Shown here one piece after another: positions 34,295-44,901 of a stretch of 64,000 nt of DNA. The translations under genes and the position numbers were made by a program. The notes under the pieces are model-generated. The model searched no databases, had not been told where the DNA came from, and worked only from the letters and a program-made list of their open reading frames with translations. This DNA comes from Bufo bufo (Eukaryota; Chordata; Amphibia; Anura; Bufonidae): assembly GCF_905171765.1 (NCBI RefSeq), contig NC_053393.1, positions 67,363,371-67,427,370 on the forward strand. Direction: 5' to 3'. Each line of letters opens with the position of its first letter. Position 1 is the stretch's first letter.

Positions 34295-34652
34295 CAGGTG
34301 AAGCTCGAAAAATTGTGCAAAGTTCATTTATTTCAGTAATGCAACTTAAAAGGTGAAACTAACACATGAGATAGACTCATTACATGCAAAGCGAGATATC
34401 TCAAGCCTCTATTTGTTATAATTTGGATGATTATGGTTTACCGCTTATGAAACCCCAAAGTCACAATCTCAGGTCCCTTTGCTCAGGGGGTATGGATTAA
34501 TTAGATGACTAGAGTGTGACACTTTGAGCCTAGAATATTGAACCTTTTCTCAAAATTCTAATTTTAAGCTGCATTAATGCAATTCCTTTTAATTTGCATT
34601 ACTGAAATAAATGGACTTTTGCACGATATTCTAATTTTTCGAGTTTCACCTG
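34295..34652. mobile_element. TA-flanked MITE (Tc1/mariner-like ends)
   Basis: The inverted termini CAGGTGAAGCTCGAAAAATT and AATTTTTCGAGTTTCACCTG (358 bp apart overall) lie between TA dinucleotides (34293-34294 and 34653-34654). Inner TTCATTTATTTCAGTAATGC sequence is also present inverted at the right end. It is inserted in the Penelope coding region. Confidence 0.82.
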
Positions 34653-35872
34653 TAACTCCAAACATGAGACCTCAGTCTCATCAAATTTGTTCAAGATAAT
34701 AAAGCTCAGATAATTTGTGTCTACCGGGATTTCACCTTGTTTTTTAGATTGCTGTTGTATCGGTATCTCATTAAATATTTTTTTCAAATGCAGTTTACGT
34801 ATGGATCTGTATAAATCAATTTCAAACCCCACTGTGTCGAACTGTTGAACCAAACTGTATCCCAGCCCTTTATTTGAGACGCAGTCCGGCGACAGCTCAT
34901 ATCCAGTCTATGTTCTCTTTAGTGTCATTCACGGCATCCGGGTCTATTGTCTCCAAGAGATTTGTTTCTTTCTGCGGGTTGACTTTCTGACATCTTTCCT
35001 TTCTTCTTCTTCCACCTCTTCTGATCCTGTGCCTAAAGGGTCTCTTTTCTGTTTCTGTTCAAACTTGAGTCGAAATCCGTAGTCCAATAGTCACTCCTCG
35101 CCCTGCGTTGTAGGCGTCTTCTTCGTTGTTTTTTCTTATTCCACTCAAACACCTGACCGGTGACATGGTCACACTTATCTCTGAGGAACTTGTCCTTTTT
35201 TCTTTCCTTGATTTTTTTTTTCCGTGTTATCACCAATCTTTTATTTAGTTTCTTTTCAAAGGTTAGTAATTGATTCTCGGTAAACCTTGTTTGTAATTCT
35301 TCCTTTGCTTTTTTTTAACTCTTCATTCACCACAGTGTATTCCAACTCGTCCCTTTTCAGGACTAGCTGTAAAATCTGCATGGAGAAGCTTGCATGTAAA
35401 TTTTTCCGTTCAGTAACAAAAGCGATATCATCTTCATATTGCATAAGGTCTTTATAAATACGAGGTCCTCTAGGGACTCGTTCACTTTCTTTATAGGACC
35501 TGAGTGAGTTAACTGTCCAAAACAAGCGAACCGCCGTGTCCGCTAGTTGTGTAATCTTCAACTCCAGAGCCTTAGTGCTCAAGGATCAGAGTGTGTCTTT
35601 GCGATTGCATTCTGTGACAATGGCGTCCGCCCCTTCTCTGCCCTTATTCAGACAAGGTACTACGTTTTCGGATGCCATCCTATGTGATTCCGAGACAGAA
35701 AATCATTGAGTGCTCTGCCCCTGAAAGCCCATAAATAGCTATGTAATAGTAGAATAAATGAATGGGGGCGGCACTGCTAGATGTCCCTCTTTCAGGTAAT
35801 GGTTTCCTTCGTACCTTGTCATATGCACAGTATAGTTGGTGCTCAGCCCGATGTATATAGATGTATTAAATC

Positions 35873-36462
35873 ACGTAGTAATAGATGAAGAAAAGAAGGC
35901 GGCACTCACCACTGTTGCAGTTACGTTAGTTTATTCTTTATTCTCCCATATACAAACGAGTATAAAAGATAGGGCTGGGGTGGACCTGTTCTCACATAGA
36001 ACGCGGAATGGCGACGGCCGTTTGGCGCTGCCGCGCTTCCTCGGGCCACTGACCTCACGGTGCAAATCTGCGCCTCCTTTTAGCGTCATTACCTGTGGTT
36101 GTCATACTAACCCCTGATGATTTTTCATTTATTAAAAACAAGTCTACACATTGACCCAATATCATAAATGACTATATATTCGTTTAAAATAAAAACACTC
36201 AGGTCATTCCTCTCATTGAGACCAAGGGGACCCATGGCTGCCACTCAAATGATCCACCTAGCCTCCTTTTGTAATAATAAGCGGCGCCCATCACCACCCT
36301 GTGGCATGTTCGGGACCAGCTCAATACCTGCAAAGGTTAGACAATTCGGGTCGCCTCCATGGGTCTCGCGTACGTGGTTGATAAGTCTGGACATCCCTTT
36401 CCTGTTCTCCCAGAATTTACATGTTCTCTGAACCTTTCATATAGGGGTCTTATTGTTTTGCC
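35873..36462 (-). repeat. PLE pseudo-LTR, upstream copy
   Basis: Direct repeat of 29938-30520. In minus-strand order it is preceded (36564-36463) by a better preserved endonuclease tip. Confidence 0.85.
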
Positions 36463-36564
36463 TGTATAAAAGGCACCACAGCAGCGTAGCACTAGATACA
36501 CTACGTAATTGCTTCTACAAGTAATGAATCGAGTTACTTTATGGTATATACCTCCCAACATCAA
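36337..36564 (-). pseudogene. PLE GIY-YIG endonuclease fragment
   Basis: Minus-strand fragment VVYLVLRCCGAFYTGKTIRP followed by LYERFREHVNSGRTGKG. This corresponds to the YIG half and following helix of the Penelope GIY-YIG endonuclease. It sits at the 5' edge of the element, as expected for a 5'-truncated tandem copy that donated the upstream pseudo-LTR. Confidence 0.75.
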
Positions 36565-36585
36565 GGGTTTCTGTACATTTATCAG

Positions 36586-36730
36586 TGTTTAACCTCATTT
36601 GCCACTTATCAGATATTAGTTTGCTGTCAGTGAACAAGAACACTCCAGTTTCCATTCAGAGGCAGCAATCCTGTACATAGCTAGTTCTGCACTCAGCTTA
36701 GAAGTGTATGCATTTGTATCTGGCCTAGCT
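36586..36730 (-). repeat. CR1/L2-type LINE fragment, part 2
   Basis: Continuation of the LINE interrupted at 29924, as the shared 14-bp duplication shows. The sequence TTTAACCTCATTTGCCACTTATC is non-coding here. The right limit is uncertain. Confidence 0.5.
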
Positions 36731-37209
36731 AATGTTTTATAAAGAATAGAGTGTTTTCGCTCCACAAGAAAACAAATGTCTTCAAACTTTATTTATTTTT
36801 TTGAAAATTAGGGACATGTTTGAAAATGTATCAAATGTATAAACATGATAGCCTCAGGACCCCCCTCTAGGAACCGGCGCAGAGAGATGCGAACTCTCAC
36901 CATCCGTATTTACATGGACAACCCTTCATCTGAATGGCTGCCATGTAATGCTACATTTCCACTGGATTTTTTGGAGAAGACGCCTGTTACGTCTGCGACA
37001 GCTCCTAGAGAAAGTATTTTAATTCAACACACTCCAGCATGAAAGAATGTGACTTGTAAGATGCTGGACAGCTGACGTAGTCTGGTTTGTGGCCATTTTT
37101 CTGTTTCCTGTCATTTTCTGGTTGTGTGTTTTTAATTACTGTAGACAATGAACTCTGTACTTAAAATCTACACATAACAGGGATTTATCATTGCGGAATG
37201 TTCCTTAAA
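36731..37209. other. No recognisable feature
   Basis: Nothing identifiable. The stretch near 37200-37216 (TTAAAGGGGTTATCC) resembles the end of a common amphibian MITE and lies exactly at the truncation point of the adjacent Gypsy integrase, but no partner end was found. Confidence 0.35.
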
Positions 37210-37214
37210 GGGGT

Positions 37215-40200
37215 TATCCAATCCTGTTGGCAGAGAGCTCTCCAAAATTTTGACGTGAACTGTACGCCTCTATCGGACACAATACGCAGTGGGAAACCAT
37301 GGAGATGGAAAATGTGCTCGATGCATTTCTTGGCCAGTTGGGGAGCAAAAGGGAGTCCAAGCAGAGGAACGAAATGCGCCATTTTAGAGAAGTGGTCTAC
37401 CACTACCGAAATCACAGAACAACCAGAGGAAGTGGGTAGATCCGTAATAAAGTCCATGGCTATTTGTTGCCAGGGAACCTCAGGAAGAGGAAGCAGAAGG
37501 CCAGCTGGATTTTGTTTGGAAGTCTTATTTTGCGCACAGGACGGACAAGCAGCGACAAATTCTTGGATGTCTTGTCGCATGGACAGCCACCAGTACCGCT
37601 GCGCAATGAATCTAAAGGTCTTTCGCTGACCGGCATGTCCCGCCACTTTAGATGAATGGCCCCATAGTAAGACCTGCTTTCTGAGAGACTCTGCAACAAA
37701 GGTCTTTCCAGAAGGAATCTCGGATAGCTTGACAGGACAGGCCGAGATTTTAGAAGGATCAATGATATATTGGGGCTCCTCCTCTTGGTCGGTAGAATCA
37801 AAGGATCTCGAGAGAGCATCTGCTTTGATGTTCTTATCTGCAGCACGAAAGTAAAGAACAAAATCAAAACAGGCAAAGAACAGGGACCATCTAGCTTGTC
37901 GAGGATTAAGTCTCTGTGCAGACTGCAGATAGGTGAGGTTCTTGTGGTCAGTATACGGATGTAGCAGGGTTAACACACATGCTTTGAGACATGTTATCTA
38001 AACTAAATGCAACTAAATGCGTTAAGCAATTGATTTTCAATGGCTTTTGTTTCAAGATAACGCGATGAGTTAAAAAATTTGAGTTAAGAGTGTGTGTGTT
38101 ACCCCTGCTACATCTGTAGATCACCACAGGATGACTGGCTCCCTCCAGAAGGTATCGCCATTCCTCCAATGCCATCTTGATGGCCAACAACTCTCTGTCC
38201 CCAATCAAGTAGTTGCACTCAGGAGTGGAGAAGGCCCTGGAGAAAAAGCCACAGGTTGTCATCTTACCTGGGGGAGACTTTTGTGAAAGCACCGCCCCAG
38301 CTCCAATAGACGATGCATCCACCTCCAGAAAAAAATTGCTTACTGGCATCAGGACGATGGAGTACTAGAGCCGTAGAGAAGGCCTGCTTCAAGACTTGAA
38401 AGGCTGATTCAGCCTCAGCAGTCCAACTTTTGGGATTCGGCTGAGATGGGAACTGTCAAAGAAGAGAAGTGTGGCACAAACTGGCGGTAGTAGTTGGCGA
38501 ACCCCAGGAAACGTTTAATTGCCTTTAAACCAGAAGGACGAGGCCACTTTAAAATTGCAGACAGCTTCTCAGGATTCATCTGCAGGTCAGTATCAGATAT
38601 TATGTACACAAAAAATGGAAGCGAGGATTGTTCGAAGATACATTTTTCAAATTTGGCGTACAGATTATTCTTTCTTAGCCTTTGAAGAACCAGACGAACC
38701 TGCCTCCGGTGAGTAGCCAAATTGGGAGAGAAGATTAGAATATCGTCAAGATAGACCACAACATTGGAATAGAGTAAGTCTCTGAAGATATCATTGACAA
38801 ATTCTTGAAATACTGCCGGGGCATTGCTTAGCCCGAAGGGCATCACCAGATATTCATAGTGACCATCACGGGTGTTAAAGGCGGTCTTCCACTCATCCCC
38901 TTGATGATTTCGCATCAAGTTGTAGGCCCCACGCAGATCTAATTTGGAAAAGATCTTAGCTCCTCTGAGGTGGTCAAACAACTCTGGAATAAGGGGAAGA
39001 GGGTATTTGTTCTTGACTGTGATCTTATTTAGACCACTATAATCGATGCATGGCCAGAGAGAACCGTCTTTTTTCTTCACAAAGAAGAAGCCAGGGCCAG
39101 CCGGAGAAGATGATTTCCGGATAAATCCTCCATCAAAAATTTTCTTTAATATAATCAGACATGGCTTGTGTCTCTGCTGGCGACAGGGGATAAATACGAC
39201 CACGGGGAGGTGAAGAACCAGGAACCAGGTCAATAGGACAATCATAGGGCCTGTGTGGAGGTAACGTCTCAGCCTCCTTCTTATTGAAGACGTCGGCATA
39301 GGCGTGATAAGCTGCAGGCAGATCTTCAAGATTTGGTGGTACCCGGGGAAACCGAGCAGGCAGAACAGGAGAAAGACATTTTCCAAGGCAGGACTGTCCC
39401 CAACGAAGCACCTCTCCAGACTTCCAATCAAGAACAGGCTCATGGGTAGCCCCAAAAGGAGAGCTCCCACCTGTAGTTTCACAGGTTCAGTAGAAAATTG
39501 TACGGACTCAGATAAAGTCCTTCCATCGACAGATGACACCATCAATGGTCTCTGAAGGCGTCGGACTGGAATACGATATCGATCCACTATGGCTTGCTGC
39601 AGGAAGTTTCCTGCCGAACCAGAATCCAGAAGAGTCATCTCCGTGAACTGATTATCTCCAAACGACAAAGTTGCCAGCAGAGTCAGGGGTAGAGAGGAAT
39701 TATCTTCACCTAGGGCCACCTGTCCAACAGACCCTAGGCTCGGGAGTTTCCCCGGCTTCAGGGGACAAGTACGGAGAAAATGATCAGAACCACCACAATA
39801 GAAACAAAGTCATTTAGCACGCCGGTGATCACGTTCCTGTTCAGTCAGCCTGACTCAGTGAACCTGCATGGGCTCTGGAACAACATGGAAGGCTGAGGGG
39901 TAGGAGCTTGCTGAAGGGAAGACGCCAGGCAAAAAGGTCTCCCTTTCACGTGCCACCTCTATGGAATTTTCCTGGAACCGCAAATCAATTTGAGTAGCCA
40001 AGGAGATGAGGTCATCCAAGGTAGAAGGAACATCCTGTCCCACCAGCTTGTCCTTAATTTTCCCACAAAGACCTTCCCAAAAGGTAGCCACGAGTGCCTC
40101 ATTATTCCAGCCTAGTTCAGAGGCCAGCGTACGGGACTGGACTGCATACTGGCCCACGGATTGGCTCCCTTGATGCAACCGCAGTATAGAGAATGCGGCT

Positions 40201-40661
40201 GAGGTGGTGCGTCCTGGCTCGTCGAAAACCCTGAGGAAGGCTTCTAGGAAGGCCTGTAGATCCATTATTACTTGGTCATTCCTTTTCCAGAGAGGGTTGA
40301 TCCAGGCCAGTGCCTCTCCAGTAAGGTGTGACATAAGAAAAGCCACTTTGGCTCAGTCCGAGGCAAATTGGTGAGGCAAGAGTTCAAAATGAAGGGTACT
40401 TTGATTAATGAACCCCCGGCACTGCTTAGGGTCACCATTGAAGCGTGGAGGAGCTGAAAGGCGAGGTCCAGATCCTGGTACGTAGGAAGATGGCAGAGCA
40501 GGAGCCGGGTTAACCGCGGCAGAGGGACCTGATGATGCTGGGTTAGCAGACGTCAGGACATTGCGTAAATATGACAAGATTTGATCCTGGCGCTCACGCT
40601 GTTGGACCAACTCCTGGTGTAACTCGGTGAGACTGGGAGGGTTCAGATCAGCGGGGTCCAT
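37215..40661 (-). pseudogene. Gypsy gag-pol, truncated
   Basis: Gag opens with the ATG at 40661 and continues through 40346-39855, with an in-frame stop between. A CCHC zinc knuckle ([15 protein letters not shown], about 39810-39765) ends it. The protease aspartate motif [10 protein letters not shown] lies at about 39635. RT (39719-38415) carries [10 protein letters not shown] at about 38750. RNase H (38349-37900) has EVDASSIGAG and TDHKNLTYL, split by a MITE. The integrase has its zinc finger (GHAGQRKTF...CPSCAQNK), the first aspartate (MDFITDLP) and the second (SDRGVQF), then stops at the truncation. Several frameshifts and stops are present. Confidence 0.88.
37956..38116. mobile_element. 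TA-flanked palindromic MITE in Gypsy RNase H
   Basis: The ends CGGATGTAGCAGGGTTAAC and GTTACCCCTGCTACATCTG are inverted repeats between TA dinucleotides (37954-37955 and 38117-38118). Removing the insertion with one TA restores continuity between the VVIY and TDHKNL coding blocks, which supports the exact boundaries. Confidence 0.85.
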
Positions 40662-40674
40662 GGCCTGAGCAAAC

Positions 40675-41317
40675 TGTTATGCAAGCGGGTGTGGACCCAC
40701 TGCGTCACTGACTGGCTATACTCTGGAGGGGCATGACTAAGCAACTACCTGGTCTTCACTAGAGCCTCTGATGCTGAGGATAGGCTTGGGCCGTTAGGTT
40801 AGTTGCCAGGTGCCACTCCAGAGCAGTCCCCGAGTCAGTGGCAGTGGTCAGAGATACCGGTGCAAGCACCGAGGGGAGGTACGTGGTCAGGGAAGGCAGA
40901 GATCAAGCAAGGTCCGTAAACGAAGTCCGAGGTCAGAGGCAGGCGGCAAACAAGCAAGGTCCGTTTACTAAGTCCGAGGTCATAAATAGGCGGCAAACAG
41001 GCAAAATCCGATAATTCCAAAAGCAGGGTCCGGTACACAGCAAAGCAGGACTTGAAAAACACCTTCACACTTGGAACTAGGCAAGCTAGTGACCATGAGT
41101 TGCTCAGGCCTCTTCCTGTGGTAGGAAGCACCTTTAAATACTTCCTGCAATCCAGCCATAGGCTGGTGAGACAGAGTACATGCTGCCTCACAAATGAGGA
41201 GAGACACACCCATGCAAGCCGGGTACAGGTCTCCAGCAGGAAGTAAACTCTGGCATGGAGCACAGATGCAACAATTAAGCTACCTGCTCCCCAAGCTTGT
41301 CAGCACGGAACATGACA
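40675..41317 (-). repeat. Gypsy 5' LTR (second element)
   Basis: 643 bp with TGTTATGCAAGCG at the low end and GGAACATGACA at the high end, giving TG...CA termini. The gag ATG lies 14 bp inside, so the priming site must be very short or self-primed as in Tf1/sushi-type elements. No matching second LTR exists in the window. Confidence 0.75.
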
Positions 41318-42280
41318 GCAGGAGGGAAAGAGGGAGCCAGACTCCCGTGCCTGCGGGTAGGGGCAGCAGCGCCGGCATGGACCGCTGGGCTAAGACCTGT
41401 ATGTCACCTATATATTTATTTACAGGTCCCTCAACACTGTGCATTTATAATAATGTTATGTAACTGTTCATGTAATATGCCTGGTTCACCAGCAGGTGGC
41501 AGCAAACACGGCAGAGCTATACTTAGATAGAATGGAACTCTCCATTCCATTCTAACCCCCCTCTGGAGAGAAGTGGGCTAGTCCCGCTTCCTGCAGGAAG
41601 GGTGGGGACCAGTTAGTTCCAGTTTAGGTCTTCCCCAGCTAGGGGAATGGTGTGCAGGGACACGTCTCTGTTGGCCGTGCCTACGCCAGCCAGAGCACCT
41701 TAAGCTCTGCTGGCCACTGAGGCTAAAGCCTGAAGCCTCAGGAGCCAGGAGATTAGTTCCTTGGCTGAAGTTAAGTCTGACTAGAGAGAAGTGCAGCATA
41801 CAGAAGAAGCTGAGTTATACAGCCAGCCTGTCAGTACAGCAGGGTCAGAGAGAAACAGTTATAGCAGAGTTGAGTTTGCCCACCAGTTTAATGCTAAAGC
41901 CTGTTGGAACCAAGACAAAGCCTGAAGCTGTTTGGAGAAACATTTATTTAAGTAAAGCTGCCATTGAACTTCATCTCAAGGTCTGGACTTAAGTTATTTC
42001 TTCAAATCCCTCAATTATTCCCCCTATTTATTGCTTCGGAGCCAAAGCCTGGGGTCCAGCGGTATCCAGGTAGGAGCACAGTGACACGCATAAAGAGACA
42101 TTTAGGCCGCACTACACCACTCGGCATTCCTACACCTGGGATGCTCAATATATATAGAGGGCCCTGGGCGGAGGCAGCCCGTTGCACCCTCACTTAGGAG
42201 GACCCAGCATGAGAACTGTGTAATGCTTTATTTGCCCTGTGGAGGCTCTGCAGGGAAATTGAACACTTGGCGCAGGGTTC
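41318..42280. other. LTR-like non-coding sequence
   Basis: No ORF of note. The stretch from about 41398 (TGTATGTCACC) to about 42130 has the composition and order of a retrovirus-like LTR, with a TATA-like region, a GGTAGG splice-like site and T-rich blocks, but the termini and a duplication could not be confirmed. Treat as a candidate only. Confidence 0.3.
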
Positions 42281-42288
42281 CCATAAAC

Positions 42289-42435
42289 CAGGGATGCCCA
42301 ACCTGCGGCCCTCCAGCTGTTGCAAAACGACAACTCCCAGCATGCCTAGACAGCCTACAGCTATCAGCCTACAGAAGAGCATGGTGGGAGTTGTAGTTTT
42401 ACAACAGCTGGAGGGCCGCAGGTTGGGCAAACCTG
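42289..42435. mobile_element. hAT MITE, 147 bp (copy 1)
   Basis: Near-perfect palindrome with CAACCTGCGGCCCTCCAGCT and its complement near the ends and AACTCCCAGCATG inside. It is flanked by the 8-bp duplication CCATAAAC (42281-42288 and 42436-42443). The same family with the same length occurs at 56000-56146. Confidence 0.9.
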
Positions 42436-42443
42436 CCATAAAC

Positions 42444-43250
42444 AATACAATTGAATCCTTGGTCTATATGTACCGGGATACTGTCATCAGTTTATTATAG
42501 GACCCTTCTAATAAAAAAGTGATTGTACAATCCCTTTACATTACTATGCAATCATATGCAAGTCTGAAGGGGCTAATATCTGATTTTCCTTCAATGCAGC
42601 TGATCTGATTAGGAATGTCAGTGCAGCGAGCAGGTACAATATCAGTCGATAATCTAATGATAATGTAGATTACGGAAAATTAAAGGGGTATTCCCAACTG
42701 GGATATTTATGGCCTATCGCACATCTTTGGGACCCACTCCTATCTCCAGAATGGGTCCCTGAAGTGAAGGGGAGCAAACTGTGAATGCATTCTCCATTCA
42801 CTGCTATAGGATTTTCGAAAATAGTCAAGCACTGACTCAGACAGTGGAGAATGGAGGGGTGGCTGTGCTTGCATGGCTTTTCTCTTCTTTCACTCTCCAC
42901 ATGTTCCATAAAAAAGTCACTTTGAAGGAGTTTCTAATGTTTTGGTGCTGTACAACATCTGTACTGGCAGTAAGAAAGGAAAAATATATATTTTTTAAAT
43001 AATTTTTACAGTTCTTCCTTAAATATTTTTATTTTAAATATTATATCTGTCATCTAACGGCACAAAAGAAAGGTCTAAGGTGTCCCCTAACAAATAATAT
43101 CAAATACCTGTAGGTTGGCTCAGAATTTTTTTTTTTTATTTGCAGTTAGATAGGCCCATTGCTAAAACTGAAAAATTGGCCTGGTAAGTACAGGGGGTAA
43201 ACACTCTGGTAATGAAACGGTTAAAGAGCACCTGCAGTGTCTTCAGACAT
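42444..43250. other. Non-coding, partial MITE
   Basis: The sequence at 42678-42720 (TTAAAGGGGTATTCCCAAC...ATTTATGGCCTATC) resembles one end of a TTAA-type MITE, but the opposite end is not recognisable. The remainder carries nothing identifiable. Confidence 0.35.
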
Positions 43251-43338
43251 CTCTGTTTTAGTATCTGTATGCATTCCCTATGAAATATCAATCGTGGATC
43301 ATCATTTCTTATGACTCTGTTCTGCAATTTCTTTATTA

Positions 43339-44901
43339 CACTGCGTGCAGAATTATTAGGCAAATGAGTATTTTGACCACATCATCCTCTTTATGCATGT
43401 TGTCTTACTCCAAGCTGTATAGGCTCGAAAGCCTACTACCAATTAAGCATATTAGGTGATGTGCATCTCTGTAATGAGAAGGGGTGTGGTCTAATGACAT
43501 CAACACCCTATATTAGGTGTGCATAATTATTAGGCAACTTCCTTTCCTTTGGCAAAATGGGTCAAAAGAAGGACTTGACAGGCTCAGAAAAGTCAAAAAT
43601 AGTGAGATATCTTGCAGAGGGATGCAGCACTCTTAAAATTGCAAAGCTTCTGAAGCGTGATCATCGAACAATCAAGCGTTTCATTCAAAATAGTCAACAG
43701 GGTCGCAAGAAGCGTGTGGAAAAACCAAGGCGCAAAATAACTGCCCATGAACTGAGAAAAGTCAAGCGTGCAGCTGCTAAGATGCCACTTGCCACCAGTT
43801 TGGCCATATTTCAGAGCTGCAACATCACTGGAGTGCCCAAAAGCACAAGGTGTGCAATACTCAGAGACATGGCCAAGGTAAGAAAGGCTGAAAGACGACC
43901 ACCACTGAACAAGACACACAAGCTGAAACGTCAAGACTGGGCCAAGAAATATCTCAAGACTGATTTTTCTAAGGTTTTATGGACTGATGAAATGAGAGTG
44001 AGTCTTGATGGGCCAGATGGATGGGCCCGTGGCTGGATTGGTAAAGGGCAGAGAGCTCCAGTCCGACTCAGACGCCAGCAAGGTGGAGGTGGAGTACTGG
44101 TTTGGGCTGGTATCATCAAAGATGAGCTTGTGGGGCCTTTTCGGGTTGAGGATGGAGTCAAGCTCAACTCCCAGTCCTACTGCCAGTTTCTGGAAGACAC
44201 CTTCTTCAAGCAGTGGTACAGGAAGAAGTCTGCATCCTTCAAGAAAAACATGATTTTCATGCAGGACAATGCTCCAACACACGCGTCCAAGTACTCCACA
44301 GCGTGGCTGGCAAGAAAGGGTATAAAAGAAGAAAATCTAATGACATGGCCTCCTTGTTCACCTGATCTGAACCCCATTGAGAACCTGTGGTCCATCATCA
44401 AATGTGAGATTTACAAGGAGGGAAAACAGTACACCTCTCTGAACAGTGTCTGGGAGGCTGTGGTTTCTGCTGCACGCAATGTTGATGGTGAACAGATCAA
44501 AACACTGACAGAATCCATGGATGGCAGGCTTTTGAGTGTCCTTGCAAAGAAAGGTGGCTATATTGGTCACTGATTTGTTTTTGTTTTGTTTTTGAATGTC
44601 AGAAATGTATATTTGTGAATGTTGAGATGTTATATTGGTTTCACTGGTAAAAATAAATAATTGAAATGGGTATATATTTGTTTTTTGTTAAGTTGCCTAA
44701 TAATTATGCACAGTAATAGTCACCTGCACACACAGATATCCCCCTAAAATAGCTAAAACTAAAAACAAACTAAAAACTACTTCCAAAAATATTCAGCTTT
44801 GATATTAATGAGTTTTTTGGGTTCATTGAGAACATGGTTGTTATTCAATAATAAAATTAATCCTCAAAAATACAACTTGCCTAATAATTCTGCACTCCCT
44901 G
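43339..44901 (+). mobile_element. Tc1-like DD37E transposon, complete
   Basis: Complete element between TA dinucleotides (43337-43338 and 44902-44903). The outer inverted repeats read CACTGCGTGCAGAATTATTA and TAATAATTCTGCACTCCCTG. A second copy of the TTATTAGGCAA motif lies inside each end (about 43520-43545 and 44688-44712), giving the inverted-repeat/direct-repeat layout known from other Tc1-like transposons. It encodes one uninterrupted transposase. It is the best candidate for a recently active element in the window. Confidence 0.93.
43557..44573 (+). CDS. Tc1-like transposase, intact, DD37E
   Basis: Intact 338-codon ORF from ATG to stop, the usual length for Tc1-like transposases. Two helix-turn-helix regions lie in residues 5-45 (SKIVRYLAEG...KLLKRDHRTIKRF) and about 60-110, followed by a GRKKR/PRRK-type basic stretch. 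The catalytic triad is visible as D144 (LWTDEMR), D237 (FMQDNAP) and E275 (NPIENLW), with 37 residues between the last two. It therefore belongs to the DD37E group (called TRT in the literature) and not to classical DD34E Tc1. A GGGGVLVWAG block lies at 176-185. The start was chosen as the first ATG after the left terminal repeats. No frameshift or missing catalytic residue was seen. Confidence 0.93.
   Translation: MGQKKDLTGSEKSKIVRYLAEGCSTLKIAKLLKRDHRTIKRFIQNSQQGRKKRVEKPRRKITAHELRKVKRAAAKMPLATSLAIFQSCNITGVPKSTRCAILRDMAKVRKAERRPPLNKTHKLKRQDWAKKYLKTDFSKVLWTDEMRVSLDGPDGWARGWIGKGQRAPVRLRRQQGGGGVLVWAGIIKDELVGPFRVEDGVKLNSQSYCQFLEDTFFKQWYRKKSASFKKNMIFMQDNAPTHASKYSTAWLARKGIKEENLMTWPPCSPDLNPIENLWSIIKCEIYKEGKQYTSLNSVWEAVVSAARNVDGEQIKTLTESMDGRLLSVLAKKGGYIGH

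Larger units (their letters stand above)
30390..35582 (-). pseudogene. Penelope-like RT/endonuclease, disrupted
   Basis: Minus-strand PLE polyprotein. The N-terminal lysine-rich part lies at 35582-34656. After the MITE at 34295-34652 come MDLRKDTVGELGFDRF (34283), IIVKPADKGGNVVLM (about 34060) and, at 33949-33635, VPQVHKSLTRPPGRPIVAG. The hAT at 31494-33626 then interrupts it. RT resumes with VSLDVESLYTRIPG, AMGTPVSCTFANL and FLRYVDDVFMV (31565-30882), so the catalytic aspartates are present. The last part (30869-30390) ends in GKTIRPLYERFREH of the GIY-YIG domain, whose GIY half is degraded. Two insertions and several frame breaks make it inactive. Confidence 0.85.
29938..36571 (-). mobile_element. 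Penelope-like element with direct pLTRs
   Basis: Inserted in the LINE fragment with the 14-bp target duplication TGTACATTTATCAG (29924-29937 and 36572-36585). Two direct copies of about 580 bp (29938-30520 and 35873-36462) act as pseudo-LTRs, a known Penelope arrangement of overlapping tandem copies. The RT ORF between them is on the minus strand. A hAT (31494-33626) and a TA-type MITE (34295-34652) are nested within. Confidence 0.88.
37210..41317 (-). mobile_element. Gypsy LTR element, 3'-truncated
   Basis: Minus-strand Gypsy-type retrotransposon with its 5' LTR (40675-41317), gag, protease, RT, RNase H and the start of integrase. It ends abruptly in the integrase core at about 37215; the rest of pol and the 3' LTR are missing. 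A 161-bp MITE (37956-38116) interrupts the RNase H region. It belongs to a different lineage from the element at 8548-12944, with different LTRs and gag. Confidence 0.88.

Noticed and set aside
36845..37042. 65-codon plus-strand ORF beginning MIASGPPSRNRR
   Set aside because: No similarity recognised and no supporting context; likely chance.
41398..42130. Confirmed solo retroviral LTR
   Set aside because: Composition is suggestive, but neither terminus nor a target duplication could be fixed.
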